Assembly (NCBI RefSeq): GCF_026810505.1
Contig: NZ_CP101750.1
Location: 8,296,515 to 8,360,514 of the forward strand
Origin: Streptomyces sp. Je 1-369
GTDB taxonomy: Bacteria; Actinomycetota; Actinomycetes; Streptomycetales; Streptomycetaceae
DNA length: 64,000 nucleotides
Direction of reading: 5' to 3'
The stretch's first letter is position 1, and every line of letters starts with the position of its first letter. The notes beneath the pieces are model-generated. The model was not told the DNA's origin. It searched no databases and worked only from the letters and a program-made list of their open reading frames with translations. Shown here piece after piece: positions 42,812 to 51,834 of the stretch. The position numbers and the translations under genes are program-made.

Positions 42812-43105
42812 CTAGGCCTTGAGGTAGCGCCGCTCGGCTTCCAGGATCGTGCCGCCGAGCGGGTTGTCGTACGGCCAGGAGTCGGCGACGACACGGCCGA
42901 TGCCTCGCAGGCGCTGGTCCTTGGGCGGCAGTTGGGGCGTGGAGAGCTGTGCTGCCATCTGCGCCAGCTGTCGGCGCAGCGAGGTCAGTTGCCCGGGGGT
43001 GCTGACCTGGCCCCGGCCAGCCGCGTGCCGCTCCAGCTCCTGGTCGATCTCGGACAGGGCCCGCTCGGTCGTGGCGAGGGCCTTCCGCGTGGTGGGCTCG
43101 GACAC
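42812..43105 (-). CDS. Candidate immunity protein for the RHS toxin
   Basis: 97 residues from GTG, separated by one base from the RHS stop. It starts with a charged helical region (TTERALSEIDQELERHAAG, LTSLRRQLAQMAAQL) and ends with PYDNPLGGTILEAERRYL. Soluble, no known family. Position right after the toxin C-terminus is where cognate immunity genes lie in polymorphic toxin loci; function is inferred from place only. Confidence 0.6.
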   Translation of the reverse strand: MSEPTTRKALATTERALSEIDQELERHAAGRGQVSTPGQLTSLRRQLAQMAAQLSTPQLPPKDQRLRGIGRVVADSWPYDNPLGGTILEAERRYLKA

Positions 43106-43106
43106 T

Positions 43107-44886
43107 TTATGGCTCCAGCAAGTCCCTGTCGGGGTTCAGTACGTAGGTCTGTTTTCCGCCGCCAGGGTACCCGACCCCCTGTGGCCCGACTCTGCCCTCG
43201 ATGATGGGCGCACCTGGCCGGATCTGCCATTGCTTGAGGTAGGTGAACTGGTTCCAGGACGCCTTGACGGCGATCTCCTCACGTGTGGCCGGCCATTGCG
43301 TGGTCAGGTAGCGGCCGCGCGCCCATGCGTTCTCGTTGTCGTAGAAGCGCATCCCGTAGTCGCTGTCGCCGGCCCGGCGCACTGAGTGCGTGCCGTCTTC
43401 GAAGGACTGCATGACCTGCACACGGAAGGGCCGGGGGACGCCCGCGTCGCGGAGCAGCCGCGAGGCCTCCTTGGTGCCGGCGTACGGGTCCGGCATACCG
43501 GTCTTGTACGGGGCGAGGCCCAGCGGGTCGGACCAGGAGTGGGGGTCCGTCACATAGGTCGCCGGGTTGGGCGCCGGGGCGAGTCCGAGGGGGTCGAGGG
43601 AGAGGTAGCGGCCCGTTTCGGGGTCGTAGTGCCGGAAGTAGTTGTAGTGGAGCTCTGTCTCGGGGTCGTGGTACTGGCCCGGGAAGCGCAGGGGTGTGGT
43701 GGTCGCACCGCCGGGCTCCGAGGAGGTGTTGCCCCACAGCGTCGAGCGTGCCTGCCAGGCGATGGCGCCGGATTCGTCGATGAGTTCCGTGGGCGTGCCG
43801 ACGAGGTCGGTGACGATCGCGAAGAACCGGGAGTCGATGTCCTCCTGCGGTGCGTCGTGCGCCGTGCGCCGCTCGGTCTGCGCTATCGGGCGCAGGCCGT
43901 CGTGGTCCCAGGTGAGCACGGTGGGCCGAGGTGTCCCGGGCGTAGTGGTGCTCTGTTCGCAGAGGGTGCTTCCGTCCCAGGTGAACGAGGTCTCCTCGAC
44001 GACGCTCCCGTCCTGGCCCAGACGCTGCTTGGCGATGCGGCGGCCGAGCGCGTCGTAGAGGTAACGCCAACGGGTGTCGTCGGGTGTGACCACCGCCGTG
44101 AGGCGGTCTTCGCTGTCCCAGGTGTAGTGCCAGGTGGCGGGTTTACGCGACAGGCGGGTCTTCTGCCGCAGTGTGACGCGGCCGGCCGCGTCGTGTTCGA
44201 AGCGGACGCCGCCGGCTCGGACGAGGCTGGTGCCCATGTAGGTGCGGGTGCCGGTGGCGTCGCCACCGGGGTGCCCGGTGGGCCAGGAGGCGTCGGTCTG
44301 GTTGCCTGCCTCGTCGTAGGCGTACTGCTCGGTCCAGTCGGCCGCGTCGACGGTCGTCACGCGCCCCGCGGCGTCGAGGCCGAAGCGGCGTGTGCCGTTG
44401 GCCTGCTGACCGACAGCGGTGAGTCGGCCGCCGGCGCGGTAGGTGTAGCTGCGCCGGAGGAGGCTGCGCGCGACCGTGTGGTCCGTCGCGGACTGCGTGG
44501 TGAGTCGGCCGAGGGCGTCGAACGTGTTCGTGAGGGTGAGGGCGGAATCGATGTGCCGGTGCAGCTCGCGGCCGACGGCGTCGCGGTCGAAGCGGATCGT
44601 GTGGTCGGCGCTGGTCCGCTCGACGCGGTTGCCCGCCGCGTCGTAGCGCCAGGTGCCGACGACACCGGAGGGGGTGGTGCGCCGTGTGCGGCGCCCCATC
44701 GCGTCGTAGGCATAGGTGATCGTGTGCCCGTCGACCGTCTCGGCGAGGAGGCGGCCGGCGGGGTCGTACCGCCGCTGGACCGTCGCGTCCGGGGTGGTGG
44801 CGGAGGCGAGCTCGCCGTCGGCCGTGTACGTGAAGGTGGTGGTCTTGTCGTCGTCGGTCTGGCGGATGCCTGTGTACGGGAGGCCT
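43107..44886 (-). pseudogene. RHS/YD-repeat toxin, C-terminal part of a gene with internal deletion
   Basis: About 590 codons: a run of YD repeats (FTYTADGELAS, RRYDPAGRLLAE, YAYDAMGRRT, WRYDAAGNRVE and more). The RHS core end follows, with RYYDPETGRYLSLDPLGL-like and SDPLGLAPY sequences. A variable C-terminal region of about 130 residues ends in VGYPGGGKQTYVLNPDRD. The 5' side joins out of frame to the N-terminal piece at about 44886. Full RHS proteins are far longer, so most repeats are lost. The toxin tip itself looks intact. Confidence 0.85.
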
Positions 44887-45178
44887 TGGCCCGCTTGTGC
44901 AGAGCCTTGGCTGCCTCGCGCTCCCACTCCAGATCCTTGAGCGCAGACTTGGCGTCGCATGCGGCGCCATCGAGTCCTTTGGCCAGGGCCCGCCACTGCT
45001 TGGCCATCTCGCGGATGCCGTCGGGGCCGACGGCGGGGTCGGTGATGCCGAGGAACTCCAGGCCGCTGGCGAGGGTGTCGCCGAAGGCGTGGTTGGCCTT
45101 GTTGATCCACTTCAGCGGGTTGAGGTCCTCGGCGTCGATGTCGACGTCGATGTCACCAGGGATGATGTCGAAGCCCAT
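44887..45178 (-). pseudogene. N-terminal piece of the deleted RHS protein
   Basis: From ATG at 45178 the frame encodes GFDIIPGDIDVDIDAEDLN and then a helical WXG-like region (IREMAKQWRALAKGL, LEWEREAAKALHKRAKA). It then enters nonsense where the RHS repeats resume in another frame. This is the secretion-targeting start of a type VII-type RHS protein, now cut from its toxin by deletion plus frameshift. Confidence 0.8.
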
Positions 45179-45185
45179 GGGTGAC

Positions 45186-45498
45186 TCAGCCCTTCTTCGC
45201 GCGTGCCGGGGCCGACAGGAGGACATCCAGGAGGTCGAAGGCGTCGGAGACATCGCCCAGGAACTTCGCCTCGGCCTCCCACTCCTTGTGCAGGCCCCTG
45301 GGTGAGGTCGGCGATGGTGTCCATGCCGTCCTGGATGTCGTCCTTGGCGCCCATCAACGAGCCCAGCACACCGAACGCGGACATGTCGTGCGAAGCGGCC
45401 TTGAAGTCGTGCAGCGGTTTGCGTGTGTGGTCATCCACCTTGCCCAGCGCCGACGACGCCTTGTGCAAGGCTGCCGCATTCTTCTTCAAGTCCGACAT
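45186..45498 (-). pseudogene. Frameshifted WXG100-like small helical protein
   Basis: From ATG at 45498 the frame encodes KKNAAALHKASSALGKVDDH to MDTIADLTQG. The matching continuation, LHKEWEAEAKFLGDVSDAFD and LLDVLLSAPARAKKG with a stop at 45186, is in a different frame. The shift lies in the GGGGCC run near 45297. A sequencing error is possible. Its intact form would be an Esx-like partner of the RHS protein just downstream. Confidence 0.75.
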
Positions 45499-45567
45499 AT
45501 GTGTCCGGCCCCCGTTGGCCCGAGATGGTTCCGCGCGCCTTGTGTGCTGACTGTCCGACGACCGCGG

Positions 45568-46611
45568 TCAGCGGTTGATGGACTGGATCTCCTGGACGTT
45601 CACGTCCTGGGTGGTCTCGAAGGTGCCGTCCGGCAGCTCACCCTTCGCGCCACCCGACCCGTGCCAGGAGATCTTCCATGTGACGGAAGCCTTGAACTGG
45701 TACGGACCCGTCCCGGACGTGGACCTGAGGTAGGCCATCCCGCACGGTGGCTCCTGATCCGCCTTGCCCTTGGCGTACGGCTCGCCGATGCTGCCGTCCG
45801 CGTTGATCGGGCAGTCACCGGAGGCGGGGAAGACCTTGGCGTCCTCGGTACCCGGCTCGATGTGGAGGCCGACGGGTTCGGCGGTGGTCGTCGCCGTCAT
45901 GCCCAGGCTCGGCAGACCGGCGGTGACGGACACGGGCTTGAACGTGGCCTTGTCGAGCCACAACCACGTGTTGAGCTTTACCTTCTGTGTGCCCTCGGGC
46001 TTCATCGACACGGAGGTGTCAGGAACGCGGATCTTGTCGTAGGCGAGCCCGGCGAGGATCTTCGGAGATATGGCGTTCTCCACCTTGGGGTCATCGCCCT
46101 TCTTCACCCACCACGGGTCGCGGAACATGCACTCCCAGGCAGCCTCTTCGTCCATGCGGTCATGGTTGATGAAGTGGCCCCACCAGTAGCCCTCTTCCTT
46201 GTCCTTGAGGTGGAAGTCGTCGTCGGGCTCCCCCTTCGCGAACTGCTTCTCCTCCTTCTTCACCCACTCCGCTTGATCGCCACCGACGGACCAGCTGTCC
46301 TTCTTGTATGCCTTGTACTGGGCGGGTGTGTACTTCGGCGCGAACCAGCAGGGCGGCGGTGTCCAATCGCCCACCGGCTGGATGGCGCCGACATGCCCGC
46401 CCGACCCGTTCTTGGACAGGTCGTAGGTGATCTTGGCGCTGATCTCCTGGCCCTTGCTCCCGCCGGTCTGTTCGCCGCCCTGGGAGCCGGGCTTCGCGCC
46501 ACCGCCCGGGGCGCGCCCTTCGGCGAAGGCGACCGGAGAGGCCGAGACGATCGTGGCGACGGTCAGCGTCCCCATGGCCAGGGCGGACTTCGCGAACGTG
46601 GTCAACGGCAC
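45568..46611 (-). CDS. Secreted hypothetical protein linked to the RHS locus
   Basis: 347 residues from GTG. A signal peptide (FAKSALAMGTLTVATIVSASPVAFA) is followed by a Gly-rich segment. The large domain is rich in Trp and Lys/Asp (PPPCWFAPKYTPAQYKAY, GYWWGHFINHDRMDEE, RDPWWVKKGDD), with four or more cysteines that could form disulfides. No family known to me beyond occurrence next to streptomycete secreted-toxin genes. It overlaps the lipoprotein gene by 10 bases, so they are one transcript. Confidence 0.78.
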   Translation of the reverse strand: MPLTTFAKSALAMGTLTVATIVSASPVAFAEGRAPGGGAKPGSQGGEQTGGSKGQEISAKITYDLSKNGSGGHVGAIQPVGDWTPPPCWFAPKYTPAQYKAYKKDSWSVGGDQAEWVKKEEKQFAKGEPDDDFHLKDKEEGYWWGHFINHDRMDEEAAWECMFRDPWWVKKGDDPKVENAISPKILAGLAYDKIRVPDTSVSMKPEGTQKVKLNTWLWLDKATFKPVSVTAGLPSLGMTATTTAEPVGLHIEPGTEDAKVFPASGDCPINADGSIGEPYAKGKADQEPPCGMAYLRSTSGTGPYQFKASVTWKISWHGSGGAKGELPDGTFETTQDVNVQEIQSINR

Positions 46612-47246
46612 TGCTGTGCCCCCCTCTTCGACATCATCTGCTCGACCTGCCAGACCCCCCGCGGATCCTTCTCGAGGTGCAGGTTGTAGAACACGTATGC
46701 GTCGCTGCTCGATGAGACCCCATCGGAACGCTTACCGGTCTTCCGGTCCTTGTTGTACGCCTTGGTCTCGTCGCCGCAGTAAGTGAGCCCCGCGGAGCCG
46801 TCCTTGAGGAACGTCACCTTGCGGTTGTAGTAGCGAACCGTCCCGGAGATGGACTGGCCGGCATCCACGAACTGCTTCACCCAGTCCACGCTGACCTTCA
46901 GGGCTTCACCCTTGGCGTAGAACCTCAGAGCCGCCGACTTGGGATTCCCGCGGACGACGGCGTCGTCCGTGGCCCGGATGAACTGCTGGTTGTCATCGAG
47001 TACGGACGCCTCTTTCGCGTCATCGGGCTCTTCGAAGACGAGCTTGTCGTCACTCGGGAGCTTGATCTCCGGCCGGTCGATCCCGTCCGCCGTCGCGGAC
47101 GGCGACGCCGATTCCTTCGTGCCGGTGTCCGCGCCCGCGATCTTGTCGTTGCCGTTGTCGTCGTCCGAACCACCACCGCAGGCAGTCAGCAGCAGGGCAG
47201 CGGAAGCCGTGAGCGCGGCAACCGCGAGCCTGGTCGAGCGATTCAC
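46602..47246 (-). CDS. Secreted lipoprotein of unknown function
   Basis: 214 residues from GTG at 47246. Lipobox LLTAC with the lipidated Cys near residue 23 is followed by a Gly/Ser/Asp-rich tether (GGGSDDDNGND). The mature domain contains paired regions VRYYNRKVTFLKDGSAG and SSDAYVFYNLHLEKD, suggestive of a small NTF2- or cystatin-like beta fold. It is cotranscribed with the secreted protein downstream and both may be accessory or inhibitory factors for the toxin locus (inference). Confidence 0.82.
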   Translation of the reverse strand: MNRSTRLAVAALTASAALLLTACGGGSDDDNGNDKIAGADTGTKESASPSATADGIDRPEIKLPSDDKLVFEEPDDAKEASVLDDNQQFIRATDDAVVRGNPKSAALRFYAKGEALKVSVDWVKQFVDAGQSISGTVRYYNRKVTFLKDGSAGLTYCGDETKAYNKDRKTGKRSDGVSSSSDAYVFYNLHLEKDPRGVWQVEQMMSKRGAQQCR

Positions 47247-47631
47247 TGTTGTCTCCGGTGAGGTGGGGGTTAGCTCAAGCGAAGCAACGCTATCTTTGGG
47301 CGCCCGGCGGTGCGGAGGGCGGGTCGGACTTCGGGGGAGACGTACGGGGCATACCCGCTGATGGCTGCTCCTTTCGCCCCTGTCCGGCGCGTGGCGCACG
47401 AGGCGGTCGTCGTGGTGACGGGGAAGTCGTCCCGTATCCGCTAATGCAAGCGGCCACATGTCAGGCGGTCGTCATCAGGCATCGGCGTTCAGCGAGCTGG
47501 GTGTCAGGGCGACGGTGCCGAGGTCAACTCCCGCACGGTGGACCGAGCTCCGGTGTCGGGGCGACAATGAAGATCAGGGCGGCCCGCACATCCGTGCCGC
47601 CGTACAAGCAGGGGACTGGGTAGGGGAACGT
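47247..47631. other. Divergent intergenic region
   Basis: It separates the leftward lipoprotein from the rightward small membrane protein and must hold both promoters. GGGGAACG ahead of 47632 is the ribosome site for the latter. No repeat, operator or conserved frame recognised. Confidence 0.45.
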
Positions 47632-47823
47632 ATGACCGTCATCATCTCCATGTTGGTCGTGGCCGCGCTGGCGATCGGCGCGTGCTGGGTCGTACTGCGA
47701 CGCCGAGGGAACACGGGTCAGCGCGGCGCGCTGGAGCGTGGCGCGGCCGATCAGGGATTCGCGCAGGGACTGAGCGCGTCGCATGCCAGGAATCAGAACA
47801 TGGGCGGCGGATCCGGAATCTGA
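47632..47823 (+). CDS. Small single-pass membrane protein
   Basis: 63 residues. One helix (VIISMLVVAALAIGACWVVL) then an RRRG stop-transfer stretch and a polar Gly/Gln/Asn-rich tail. Start supported by GGGG 6 bases ahead. Function unknown. Confidence 0.6.
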   Translation: MTVIISMLVVAALAIGACWVVLRRRGNTGQRGALERGAADQGFAQGLSASHARNQNMGGGSGI

Positions 47824-48378
47824 ATCGGGCTCGCGGCCTCGCGTGCGGCCGTCGGCCGGCTTCTGCCGGCCGACGACCGGCTTCCGGTAACCGACTTCCG
47901 CTATCCCCGAGATAACGACACGTTCAATTCGTTATGGGTTCGTCACTCCTTTTTGGGCAACCTGAAGTACATCTTCCGGATCTTCACGTATCCGTCACAC
48001 TCTCCGCCACAGCGAAGCGAATAGGGCTCACACCGCTTGGTGGAAAACGCCAATTTCACCCGTAATGACCCGCACGTCACACTGGACATGTGAACACTCT
48101 GTGGATTTGAATGGCTCCATTCACATGCTGAAGATGACGTTGGGGCGCGGGACGCCAACTCGTTTCCCGCGCTTGGCGGCATCGTCCGGCAGTGCCTTTT
48201 CGCATGCGAGTCCTTCATGGCCAACGCGACCAAGATGGATCAGCTTGGGTAGCCGCATCCATGCGTACGGCACGCGGAGAGCAAGCGACAGAGACACAAG
48301 CCCTGCACGGTGCCGATCCCCGCGCAGGGCAGATGGCGCACGCCCTTGACCGGAGCGGCTGCGCGGGGGGAGCAATCA
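47824..48378. other. AT-richer intergenic region before the glycosyltransferase
   Basis: About 200 bases (47920-48130) are notably richer in A/T than the rest of the window. They include a CTTTTTGGGC stretch and several TTGxx/TAxxxT-like words, as expected for promoters or transferred DNA. Short reverse frames here lack coding character. GGGGGGA at 48365 is the ribosome site for the next gene. Confidence 0.5.
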
Positions 48379-50586
48379 GTGAAGATCGCGTTCTTAATCA
48401 ACAACGCCTATGGCATCGGGGGGACGATCCGCGCCACGGTCAATCTCTCGCGCGCGCTGGCCGACCGGCACGACGTCGAGGTCGTGAGCGTCCACCAGGT
48501 CAGTGACAAGCCTGAACTCGCCTTCGACGAACGGGTGAAGCTGACCGCGCTCATCGACATGCGCACGGAAAGCCCCACCTACGAAGGCGACCACCCGCTC
48601 ACTGCCGAGCCGTGCACGATGTTCCCGGACACCGGCGCCGCCCTGAACTCCACGCGCCTGCTCTACTCCGCCCTGCAGGACGAGCGCATCGGCGCATGGC
48701 TGCGCGAGACCGACGCGGAGGTGGTGATCGCCACCCGCCCCGACCTCAACGGCTACCTCGCCCGTGACGGCCAGAACCGGTACCTGCGCATCGGCCAGGA
48801 ACACCTGAGCCTGGGCGCCCACAACCCCACGTTGCGTGCGCACCAGAACAAGGCGATCGCTCAACTGGACGCCTTCGTCACCGTGTCAGGCGCCGACGCC
48901 GCGCAGTACCGCCGAGCGCTGCCGGACGTGCCCGCCCGCATCCTGTGCATCCCCAACAGCGTCCCCCAGCCCGCCGTCGAGCCCTCGGACCTGCGCTCGG
49001 ACGTCGTCGTCGCTGCAGGACGCCTCATCGCCGTCAAGCGCTACGACCGACTCATCGACGCCTTCGCGAAGGTCGCCGCCCTCCACCCCACCTGGTCGCT
49101 GCGCCTCTACGGACGAGGCCCCGAACGGCCGAAACTGCGCCGCCGGATCGATGAACTCGGCCTGTACGACCGCGTGTTCCTCATGGGCCCGGTCTCCCCG
49201 ATCGAGACCGAATGGGCGAAGGGCGCCATCGCCGCCGTCTCCTCCGACATGGAGTCCTTCGGCATGACCATCGTCGAGGCCATGCACTGCGGCGTCCCCG
49301 TGATCTCCACCGACTGCCCTCACGGACCCGCGGAGATCATCGACGAGACGAACGGGGTCCTGGTGCCCCTGGACGCCGGTGTGGACGGGTACGCGGAGGC
49401 CCTCGACCGTCTCATGGCCGACGTGTTCCTCCGCGAACGTCTGGGCGCCGCGGCGCGAAGACGGGCCCAGACCTACGCGCCGTCCGCCCTGGCCCTGCGT
49501 TACGAGACCCTGTTCCAAGAACTCGCGGCCCTGCCCCGCAAGCACGCGGCCAAGACCGCACACCACGGCACGTGGTGGTCGAGACTGAGAGCCGCGCTGC
49601 CGACCGGACCCGACACGCGCGGCGAACCGTCACCCGCACCCACCCCCGCGCCCGAGCCCTTGGCCGGCCCTCAACCGGCCACGCCCCCCGTCGCCTTCGC
49701 CCGTGTCACCACACAGCGCAGCATCAGCATCCGCCTCGACGCGGCATCGCTGCCGCCCGGCCCCCTCGACTTCCTGGCCCGCCTGCGCCGCGACCCCAAA
49801 GGCCGGCACATCCGTATCCCCCTGCCGCCCGCGGCCACCGCGCCGGGCGCACCCGACCCCCGCATCACCCTCGACCCGACCGAGCACGAACTGCCGGAGG
49901 GCCGCTGGGACTGCTACGTCACGGGCCACGGCACAGCGGTGAAGCGGGCACGGCTCGTCTGCGCCCTGGCGGAACAGGCGCGCAGCGTGGGCTCGGCCCC
50001 CGCACTCGTCGACAGCAACGTGACGGCCGTACTGCCCTACACCACGGCCGACGGATTCCTGGCCCTGCGCACCTGGCAGCGCCCCGCACACGCCGAGATC
50101 ACCGGCATCACCACCGGCGACGACCACGCCACCGTCACCGCGCGCCTTCTCGCAGCCGACCTGCCCCACCCCTTGTACGACGCCACGGTGATCGCCGTCT
50201 CCCGGCAGGGCGACGCCTACGACTTCACGGTCCCCACCACACCCGCGGCCGCGCCCACCACCGTGCCCACCACCCCTGCGACTCCGCTCACGGACGGGCT
50301 GCTGCACTTCTCCTTCACGCTGCCCTACTCCCGGGCGCTCGCCCGACGGAGCAGCGCACACGACGTGTGGGACCTACGCCTCTACGTGGGACACGCCAGC
50401 CCGCCCGTCACCATCGGCCGCATCGGGGGCGACATCGTCGACCGCAAGAAGACCGACGTGGTCCCGGCCGTCCACGTGCCGCACAGCACGCGCGGCACGA
50501 CACGTGCCAAGCCCTTCTTCACCGTGACCAACGACTTGGCGCTGAGCTTGCGGGACGTGGACGAGTCTCCGGAGAGCACGACCTGA
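48379..50586 (+). CDS. GT4-family glycosyltransferase with extra C-terminal domain
   Basis: 735 residues from GTG. Residues 1-400 are a GT-B glycosyltransferase. NAYGIGGTIRATVNL is the acceptor-side glycine loop, VVAAGRLIAVKRYDRLIDAF opens the donor domain, and ESFGMTIVEAMHCGVPVI is the EX7E motif contacting the sugar nucleotide. After a Pro/Ala-rich linker (about 415-440) comes a 290-residue beta-rich domain without known motifs. Likely makes a cell-wall or capsule glycopolymer; the tail may bind the polymer. Confidence 0.86.
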   Translation: MKIAFLINNAYGIGGTIRATVNLSRALADRHDVEVVSVHQVSDKPELAFDERVKLTALIDMRTESPTYEGDHPLTAEPCTMFPDTGAALNSTRLLYSALQDERIGAWLRETDAEVVIATRPDLNGYLARDGQNRYLRIGQEHLSLGAHNPTLRAHQNKAIAQLDAFVTVSGADAAQYRRALPDVPARILCIPNSVPQPAVEPSDLRSDVVVAAGRLIAVKRYDRLIDAFAKVAALHPTWSLRLYGRGPERPKLRRRIDELGLYDRVFLMGPVSPIETEWAKGAIAAVSSDMESFGMTIVEAMHCGVPVISTDCPHGPAEIIDETNGVLVPLDAGVDGYAEALDRLMADVFLRERLGAAARRRAQTYAPSALALRYETLFQELAALPRKHAAKTAHHGTWWSRLRAALPTGPDTRGEPSPAPTPAPEPLAGPQPATPPVAFARVTTQRSISIRLDAASLPPGPLDFLARLRRDPKGRHIRIPLPPAATAPGAPDPRITLDPTEHELPEGRWDCYVTGHGTAVKRARLVCALAEQARSVGSAPALVDSNVTAVLPYTTADGFLALRTWQRPAHAEITGITTGDDHATVTARLLAADLPHPLYDATVIAVSRQGDAYDFTVPTTPAAAPTTVPTTPATPLTDGLLHFSFTLPYSRALARRSSAHDVWDLRLYVGHASPPVTIGRIGGDIVDRKKTDVVPAVHVPHSTRGTTRAKPFFTVTNDLALSLRDVDESPESTT

Positions 50587-50611
50587 GGACGCCGCGCGCG
50601 TACCGCCTTCT

Positions 50612-50651
50612 GGGGCAGGGCAGGGCAGGGCAGGGCAGGGCAGGGCAGGGC
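50612..50651. repeat. (GGGCA)n microsatellite
   Basis: About eight consecutive copies of GGGCA follow the glycosyltransferase stop. It is slippage-prone and could form a G-quadruplex; it lies between convergent transcripts. Confidence 0.88.
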
Positions 50652-50670
50652 GAGCAGAACAGGGTAAGGC

Positions 50671-51000
50671 TCAGGTGGCGAAGACGGTGCTGGTCAGTAC
50701 GACGTGCACGGCCGTGCCGCCGACGATGCTGAGCAGGGCGTTGCGTCGCCACACGTGCAGGGCGACGGTGACGGCCAGCGCGGAGAGCGGGGCCGCGGCG
50801 CGGGCTTCGGTGACCGGGAGGTCGCGCAGGCAGTAGACGACCAGGATGATCATGACGCCGACCGGCATGCGCGCGCTCAGGTACCGCACCGTGCCGCTCG
50901 CGCGCAGCGGGGCCAGGGCGGCGAACGGCAGAGCACGCAGCGCCCAGGTGACGGCGGCGGTGAGGAGGACCGCGGCGATGGCGTACGTGGGGTCAGGCAT
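50671..51000 (-). CDS. azlD: AzlD-family branched-chain amino acid exporter subunit
   Basis: 109 residues from the ATG at 51000; four helices, with TWALRALPFAAL and ARMPVGVMIILVVYCLRD typical of AzlD. The start overlaps the AzlC stop by 8 bases. AzlC and AzlD form a small exporter for branched-chain amino acids or analogues. Confidence 0.88.
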   Translation of the reverse strand: MPDPTYAIAAVLLTAAVTWALRALPFAALAPLRASGTVRYLSARMPVGVMIILVVYCLRDLPVTEARAAAPLSALAVTVALHVWRRNALLSIVGGTAVHVVLTSTVFAT

Positions 51001-51772
51001 GGCAGGGCCTTCGCGTGGTGGTGAGCAGGTGCCGGGCCAGGAGCCCGGCGGTGAACAGGGCGAACGCGACCAGCAGCATCTGGTCCGGGAAGACGGCACG
51101 GGCCACGAGGGCGCTCGACAGGGCCAGCAGTGGGGTGGGCAGGTCGCCGCGCCGGTCCCGCAGGTCCCGTAGCGCGTCGAGGGCCAGCACGGTGAACAGG
51201 GCGGGCAGGGCGAAGTCCAGGCCGGTGACGCCTTCGGGGATGAGGGCGCCCAGCAGGGCGCCCGCGGTCGCGCTCCCCGTCCAGTACGCGTGCAGGAAGA
51301 ACTGCGTCCACAAGATGCGCGGGCCGGGCCACGAGCGGGCCTTCTCGGCGGTGGCCAACGCGTAGGCCTCGTCGCAGAGCGCGAACGTGCCGTACGCCTT
51401 GCCGAGGCGGCCGGGCACGCGGTGCAGGGGGAACGACAGTGCGTAGAAGACGTGCCGGAGGTTCACCATGAACGCGGCGACCGCGATCGAGGCGAGTGGG
51501 GTCATGGCGACGACGAGACCGATCAGCAGGAACTCGAACGAGCCGCCGAAGGCGACGGCGGCCGACAGCGTTGCCCACCACCAGTCCAGCCCCGACTGGA
51601 CGGCCAGCGCGCCGAAGGCGAGCCCCAGTGGGACGAACGCCATGCCCACCGAGAGGGAGTCCCTGAACGCCGTACGTGCCTCGGACGGGTCCCGGCCCGC
51701 CGGAGCCGGGACGGGCGGCGGCTGCGGGGGAGCCACGTCAGCGGCAGGTCGTAGGGCAGTACGTATATGCAT
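50993..51772 (-). CDS. azlC: AzlC-family amino acid exporter subunit
   Basis: 259 residues. After a Pro-rich start the AzlC pattern appears: FRDSLSVGMAFVPLGLAFG, FMVNLRHVFYALSFP and FALCDEAYALAT, followed by hydrophobic helices. It works with AzlD, encoded in the overlapping next gene. The Lrp-type gene at 51835 is divergent with only 62 bases between, the usual control arrangement for azlCD. Confidence 0.92.
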   Translation of the reverse strand: MHIRTALRPAADVAPPQPPPVPAPAGRDPSEARTAFRDSLSVGMAFVPLGLAFGALAVQSGLDWWWATLSAAVAFGGSFEFLLIGLVVAMTPLASIAVAAFMVNLRHVFYALSFPLHRVPGRLGKAYGTFALCDEAYALATAEKARSWPGPRILWTQFFLHAYWTGSATAGALLGALIPEGVTGLDFALPALFTVLALDALRDLRDRRGDLPTPLLALSSALVARAVFPDQMLLVAFALFTAGLLARHLLTTTRRPCHA

Positions 51773-51822
51773 GGAGACATGTTAGGAAAGTTGTCCCCTT
51801 ATTTGGTTGCGTATTGTGACCG

Positions 51823-51828
51823 TATAAT
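51823..51828 (+). promoter_or_regulatory. -10 box of a probable leaderless lrp transcript
   Basis: A perfect TATAAT, rare in this genome, ends 7 bases before the ATG of the Lrp gene. Transcription would therefore begin at or next to the start codon, giving a leaderless mRNA; no ribosome site is present. Confidence 0.7.
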
Positions 51829-51834
51829 CGCTTC

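Noticed and set aside
47943..48233. A 96-codon minus-strand frame in the AT-richer gap
   Set aside because: No ribosome site, no third-position bias, no domain; more likely promoter DNA.
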